A stretch of 10,016 bases of DNA, from NCBI RefSeq assembly GCF_021151785.1, contig NZ_JAGKWP010000082.1, forward strand, positions 1 to 10,016. The letters are read 5' to 3'. Under the pieces are notes generated by a model that ran no database searches, was not told the DNA's origin, and saw only the letters and a program-made list of their open reading frames with translations. The DNA is from Flavobacterium sp. (GTDB taxonomy: Bacteria; Bacteroidota; Bacteroidia; Flavobacteriales; Flavobacteriaceae). Positions 7,617 through 10,016 of this stretch are shown here, in pieces (the stretch's first letter is position 1; each line of letters opens with the position of its first letter). The position numbers and the translations under genes are program-made.

Positions 7617-7667
7617 TGTCAGTTTGTCAGTCTAAAATAAATTCGTAAATAAAAAAACTGACAAATT
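7617..7667 (+). promoter_or_regulatory. Repeated TGTCAG half-sites upstream of dnaK, probable operator
   Basis: TGTCAG occurs at 7617-7622 and 7625-7630 as direct repeats with an 8-bp period. An inverted copy, ACTGACAAA (7657-7665), is the exact reverse complement of TTTGTCAGT (7623-7631) across a 25-bp spacer. Three half-sites within 50 bp, in a spacer otherwise lacking such structure, suggest a protein-binding array. They sit roughly 40-95 bp upstream of the transcription start predicted from the adjacent -24/-12-like element, where an activator for sigma-54 promoters would bind. The cognate protein is unknown. This is not the CIRCE element. Confidence 0.5.
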
Positions 7668-7683
7668 AATTCAAAAAATGAGT

Positions 7684-7699
7684 TGGCATAAGAATTGAC
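7684..7699 (+). promoter_or_regulatory. Sigma-54-like -24/-12 promoter for dnaK
   Basis: TTGGCATAAGAATTGAC resembles the RpoN consensus TTGGCAC-N5-TTGC. GG (7685-7686) is followed by exactly ten bases and then GA (7697-7698), where GC is the norm. The spacing is canonical and the -24 half is strong; the -12 half has one deviation at a key base. No TAnnTTTG box is visible between here and the ATG. If used, transcription would start near 7710, giving a leader of about 62 nt. The alternative is an unrecognised variant promoter for the main sigma factor. Confidence 0.45.
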
Positions 7700-7710
7700 T
7701 ATTTCGAATC

Positions 7711-7741
7711 GTGCAACGCACAGTTCACTCCTAGAGGAACT
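7711..7741 (+). promoter_or_regulatory. Two adjoining hairpins in the dnaK leader
   Basis: GTGC-AAC-GCAC (7711-7721) is followed without a gap by AGTTC-a-CTC-cta-GAG-GAACT (7722-7741), an 8-bp stem with one bulged A. The first begins at the predicted +2, consistent with a 5' structure that stabilises the mRNA. CTCCT (7728-7732) in the second is also complementary to AGGAG of the ribosome-binding site, so an alternative fold is possible. Confidence 0.45.
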
Positions 7742-7754
7742 ATTAAAAAGCATT

Positions 7755-7763
7755 AAAAAGGAG
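7755..7763 (+). promoter_or_regulatory. Strong Shine-Dalgarno of dnaK
   Basis: AAAAAGGAG ends 8 nt before the ATG at 7772, near-ideal spacing, and confirms that start. None of the other starts in the window has such a site. Flavobacterial ribosomes are known to mask their anti-Shine-Dalgarno, so this is atypical for the group. The element lies in the second of two ATTAAAAAG direct repeats (7742-7750 and 7752-7760). Confidence 0.75.
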
Positions 7764-7771
7764 AAAATATT

Positions 7772-9658
7772 ATGAGTAAAATTATTGGAATTGACTTAGG
7801 TACAACCAACTCATGTGTGGCAGTAATGGAAGGTGGAGAACCAGTAGTAATTGCTAACGCAGAAGGAAAACGTACAACACCATCAGTAATCGCATTTGTT
7901 GAAGGTGGTGAAATTAAAGTGGGAGATCCTGCAAAAAGACAAGCAGTGACTAACCCAACAAAAACAATTGCTTCTATTAAACGATTTATGGGTAACAAAT
8001 ACTCAGAAAGTTCAAAAGAAGCTTCAACTGTAGCCTATAAAGTGGTAAAAGGTGACAACGATACACCAAGAGTAGATATCGATGGTCGTTTATATACACC
8101 ACAGGAATTATCAGCAATGACACTTCAAAAAATGAAGAAAACCGCTGAAGATTATTTAGGAACGACAGTAACTCAAGCAGTTATTACCGTACCAGCTTAC
8201 TTTAACGATGCACAACGTCAAGCTACCAAAGAAGCGGGACAAATTGCAGGTTTAGAAGTGATGCGTATCATCAATGAACCTACAGCTGCTGCATTAGCTT
8301 ATGGTTTAGATAAAGCAGGAAAAGATCAAAAAATCGCGGTTTATGACTTAGGTGGAGGAACATTTGACATCTCTATCTTAGAATTAGGTGACGGTGTATT
8401 TGAAGTATTATCTACTAATGGAGATACACACTTAGGAGGTGATGATTTTGACCAAGTGATTATTGATTGGTTAGCGAATGAATTCAACGCTGCTGAAGGT
8501 GTAGATTTACGTAAAGACCCTATGGCTTTACAACGTTTAAAAGAAGCTGCTGAAAAAGCAAAAATTGAGTTATCCTCTTCTGCTCAAACAGAAATTAACT
8601 TACCTTATGTAACAGCAACAGCTTCTGGGCCAAAACACTTGGTACAAACATTAACACGTTCAAAATTTGAGCAATTAGCTCATGAATTAGTAAAACGCTC
8701 TATGGACCCAGTAGCTAAAGCATTGAAAGATGCTGGATTATCAACTTCTGATATTGATGAAGTAATCTTAGTAGGTGGATCTACACGTATTCCAGTTATT
8801 CAGGAAGAAGTTGAGAAATTCTTTGGAAAAAAACCGTCAAAAGGAGTTAATCCTGATGAAGTAGTTGCTATTGGAGCTGCTATTCAAGGAGGAGTTTTAA
8901 CAGGAGATGTAAAAGATGTATTATTATTAGACGTGACTCCATTATCTTTAGGAATTGAAACTATGGGTGGTGTTATGACTAAGTTAATTGAAGCTAATAC
9001 AACGATTCCAACAAAGAAATCACAAGTATTCTCAACCGCTGCAGATAACCAGCCATCAGTAGAAATCCACGTGTTACAAGGAGAACGTCCTATGGCAAAT
9101 GACAATAAAACAATTGGACGTTTCCATTTAGATGGCATTCCACCAGCACAAAGAGGAGTTCCTCAAATTGAAGTTACTTTTGATATTGATGCTAACGGAA
9201 TCATTAAAGTTTCTGCAACAGATAAAGGTACTGGAAAATCTCATGACATTAGAATTGAAGCTTCTTCTGGATTAACACAAGAAGAAATCGAAAAAATGAG
9301 AAAAGAAGCTGAGATGAATGCTGAAGCAGATAAAGCCGCTATGGAAAAAGCTTCTAAATTAAATGAAGCGGATAGCATGATTTTCCAAACTGAAAAACAA
9401 TTATCTGAATTTGGTGATAAATTATCAGAAGGTAATAAATCAAATATTTCTGCTGCTTTAGAAGAATTGAAAAAAGCTTACGAAACAAAAGATGTGGCTA
9501 CAATTCAACCAGCATTAGATAAAATCAATGAAGCTTGGAAAGCTGCTTCTGAAGAAATGTACAAAGCACAAGCTGAAGGTCAAGGTGCTCCTCAAGCAGA
9601 ACCAACTAATGAAGGTGGTGATTCTACACAAGATGTTGATTTTGAAGAAGTAAAATAA
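7772..9658 (+). CDS. dnaK: Chaperone DnaK (Hsp70)
   Basis: The 628-residue product is the cytoplasmic ATP-dependent chaperone that works with DnaJ and GrpE in protein folding and heat-shock control. The nucleotide-binding domain (about 1-382) shows IGIDLGTTNSCVAV at 5-18, the NEPTAAALAYGLD segment at 168-180, YDLGGGTFDIS at 191-201 and VGGSTRIP at 334-341. The hydrophobic interdomain linker VLLLDVTP lies at 383-390. The substrate-binding domain follows, and a helical lid of charged and alanine-rich residues fills the C-terminal ~120. The tail ends DVDFEEVK, close to the usual acidic EEVxxx end. Length is normal and there are no disruptions. grpE and dnaJ are not adjacent, so dnaK is a single-gene transcript between its own complex promoter region and a strong terminator. 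The ATG is fixed by the Shine-Dalgarno. Confidence 0.99.
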   Translation: MSKIIGIDLGTTNSCVAVMEGGEPVVIANAEGKRTTPSVIAFVEGGEIKVGDPAKRQAVTNPTKTIASIKRFMGNKYSESSKEASTVAYKVVKGDNDTPRVDIDGRLYTPQELSAMTLQKMKKTAEDYLGTTVTQAVITVPAYFNDAQRQATKEAGQIAGLEVMRIINEPTAAALAYGLDKAGKDQKIAVYDLGGGTFDISILELGDGVFEVLSTNGDTHLGGDDFDQVIIDWLANEFNAAEGVDLRKDPMALQRLKEAAEKAKIELSSSAQTEINLPYVTATASGPKHLVQTLTRSKFEQLAHELVKRSMDPVAKALKDAGLSTSDIDEVILVGGSTRIPVIQEEVEKFFGKKPSKGVNPDEVVAIGAAIQGGVLTGDVKDVLLLDVTPLSLGIETMGGVMTKLIEANTTIPTKKSQVFSTAADNQPSVEIHVLQGERPMANDNKTIGRFHLDGIPPAQRGVPQIEVTFDIDANGIIKVSATDKGTGKSHDIRIEASSGLTQEEIEKMRKEAEMNAEADKAAMEKASKLNEADSMIFQTEKQLSEFGDKLSEGNKSNISAALEELKKAYETKDVATIQPALDKINEAWKAASEEMYKAQAEGQGAPQAEPTNEGGDSTQDVDFEEVK

Positions 9659-9675
9659 TTTAAATATCACATAAA

Positions 9676-9704
9676 AGTTTTATAAACTAGTGTTTATATA
9701 AACT
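9676..9704 (+). other. Palindromic hairpin just after dnaK
   Basis: TATAAAC (9681-9687) pairs with GTTTATA (9692-9698) around a TAGT loop. After a single bulged base at 9699 the outer AGTTT (9676-9680) pairs with AAACT (9700-9704). It begins 18 bp past the stop codon and precedes the main terminator by only 8 bp. It may be an mRNA-stabilising structure or a small protein-binding palindrome. Confidence 0.45.
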
Positions 9705-9712
9705 AAAATAAG

Positions 9713-9748
9713 AAAAAACCGAGTTAAAAAAATAACTCGGTTTTTTTA
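9713..9748 (+). terminator. Strong rho-independent terminator of dnaK
   Basis: A perfect 14-bp stem is formed by AAAAAACCGAGTTA (9713-9726) and TAACTCGGTTTTTT (9733-9746), with a six-A loop. The T-run continues to 9747. The A-run on the left also makes it usable in the opposite direction. Confidence 0.92.
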
Positions 9749-9797
9749 TTTTAAAATAATTTGTATATTGAGAAACCAATTTCTAACTAAAAAAAAC

Positions 9798-10016
9798 ATG
9801 AAAAGCCTACTAATTGCGTTACTTTTAACTTTGATTCCTACTTCAATATTTGCTCAGAAAGCAAAAACTAAGTCGGGCTCTTCTACAATTACTTCTACTT
9901 TGGCAACGTTTGAAAACTTAAAAGCAGAGATTATTACTGAACAAGGTAAACAGAAATTGGTAATTAGTATTGAGAATGCAGGTAAAAAAGAAAATGTCAT
10001 TTTAAAAGAGTTGATT
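9798..10016 (+). CDS. Small secreted protein of unknown function (3' end outside window)
   Basis: An ATG at 9798 opens a frame of 73 codons that runs off the right edge without a stop. It begins with a typical Sec signal peptide, MKSLLIALLLTLIPTSIFA, with likely cleavage before QKAKTK. The visible mature part is rich in lysine, serine and threonine, then gives a strand-like segment (LKAEIITEQGKQKLVISIEN). No lipobox cysteine is seen, so it is probably periplasmic or an outer-membrane/secreted protein. I do not recognise the family. It starts 50 bp after the dnaK terminator, so it needs its own promoter; no full TAnnTTTG box is evident. There is no Shine-Dalgarno, only an A-run before the ATG, as is usual in this group. 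Confidence 0.75.
   Translation, partial: MKSLLIALLLTLIPTSIFAQKAKTKSGSSTITSTLATFENLKAEIITEQGKQKLVISIENAGKKENVILKELI

Noticed and set aside
7617..7667. CIRCE/HrcA operator before dnaK
   Set aside because: The inverted repeat core is TTTGTCAGT with a 25-bp spacer, not TTAGCACTC-N9-GAGTGCTAA.
7753..7998. Minus-strand frame over the start of dnaK
   Set aside because: It is a shadow of the highly conserved DnaK N-terminus and covers its ribosome-binding site.

Overview
This window reads as ordinary chromosome from a member of the Bacteroidota, most likely class Flavobacteriia (a Flavobacterium-like genome). The DNA is strongly AT-rich. Three genes lie behind octamers matching the Bacteroidota -7 promoter element TAnnTTTG, and a weaker candidate precedes a fourth. 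All the genes lack a Shine-Dalgarno sequence except dnaK. The proteins (BBP2-type outer-membrane barrels, a Bacteroidota-type DnaK, an RhlE-like helicase with a short basic tail) fit that group. I see no mobile element, CRISPR array, rRNA or tRNA, and no clear defence or biosynthetic cluster.

Layout, left to right. (1) Positions 1-1313 hold a 5'-truncated outer-membrane beta-barrel gene whose start lies just left of the window, followed by a strong hairpin terminator. (2) A second barrel of the same fold family (1403-2461) sits 2 bp before an inner-membrane DUF389 gene (2464-3507), so these two form one translation unit. (3) A minus-strand L-serine ammonia-lyase gene (3504-4919) converges on the DUF389 gene; both stop codons share one TTAA. 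(4) A spacer with four perfect 7-bp repeats and a minus-strand terminator leads to a minus-strand DEAD-box RNA helicase (5159-6454). (5) A compact divergent promoter region carries two identical TATCTTTG boxes and drives the helicase leftwards and an EamA/RarD-like transporter (6574-7455) rightwards. (6) A 316-bp spacer holds the most elaborate control region here: three TGTCAG half-sites, a sigma-54-like -24/-12 element, two back-to-back leader hairpins and a strong Shine-Dalgarno, all in front of dnaK (7772-9658). (7) After a strong terminator, a small secreted protein gene starts at 9798 and runs off the right edge.

How the genes work together: most are independent housekeeping or envelope genes with their own promoters and terminators. 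The one clear functional pairing is the barrel plus DUF389 unit, which would place one product in the outer and one in the inner membrane. dnaK stands alone without grpE or dnaJ. The dnaK leader is the part most worth following up. It combines a non-standard promoter, repeated operator-like sites and a ribosome-binding site that is atypical for this group.
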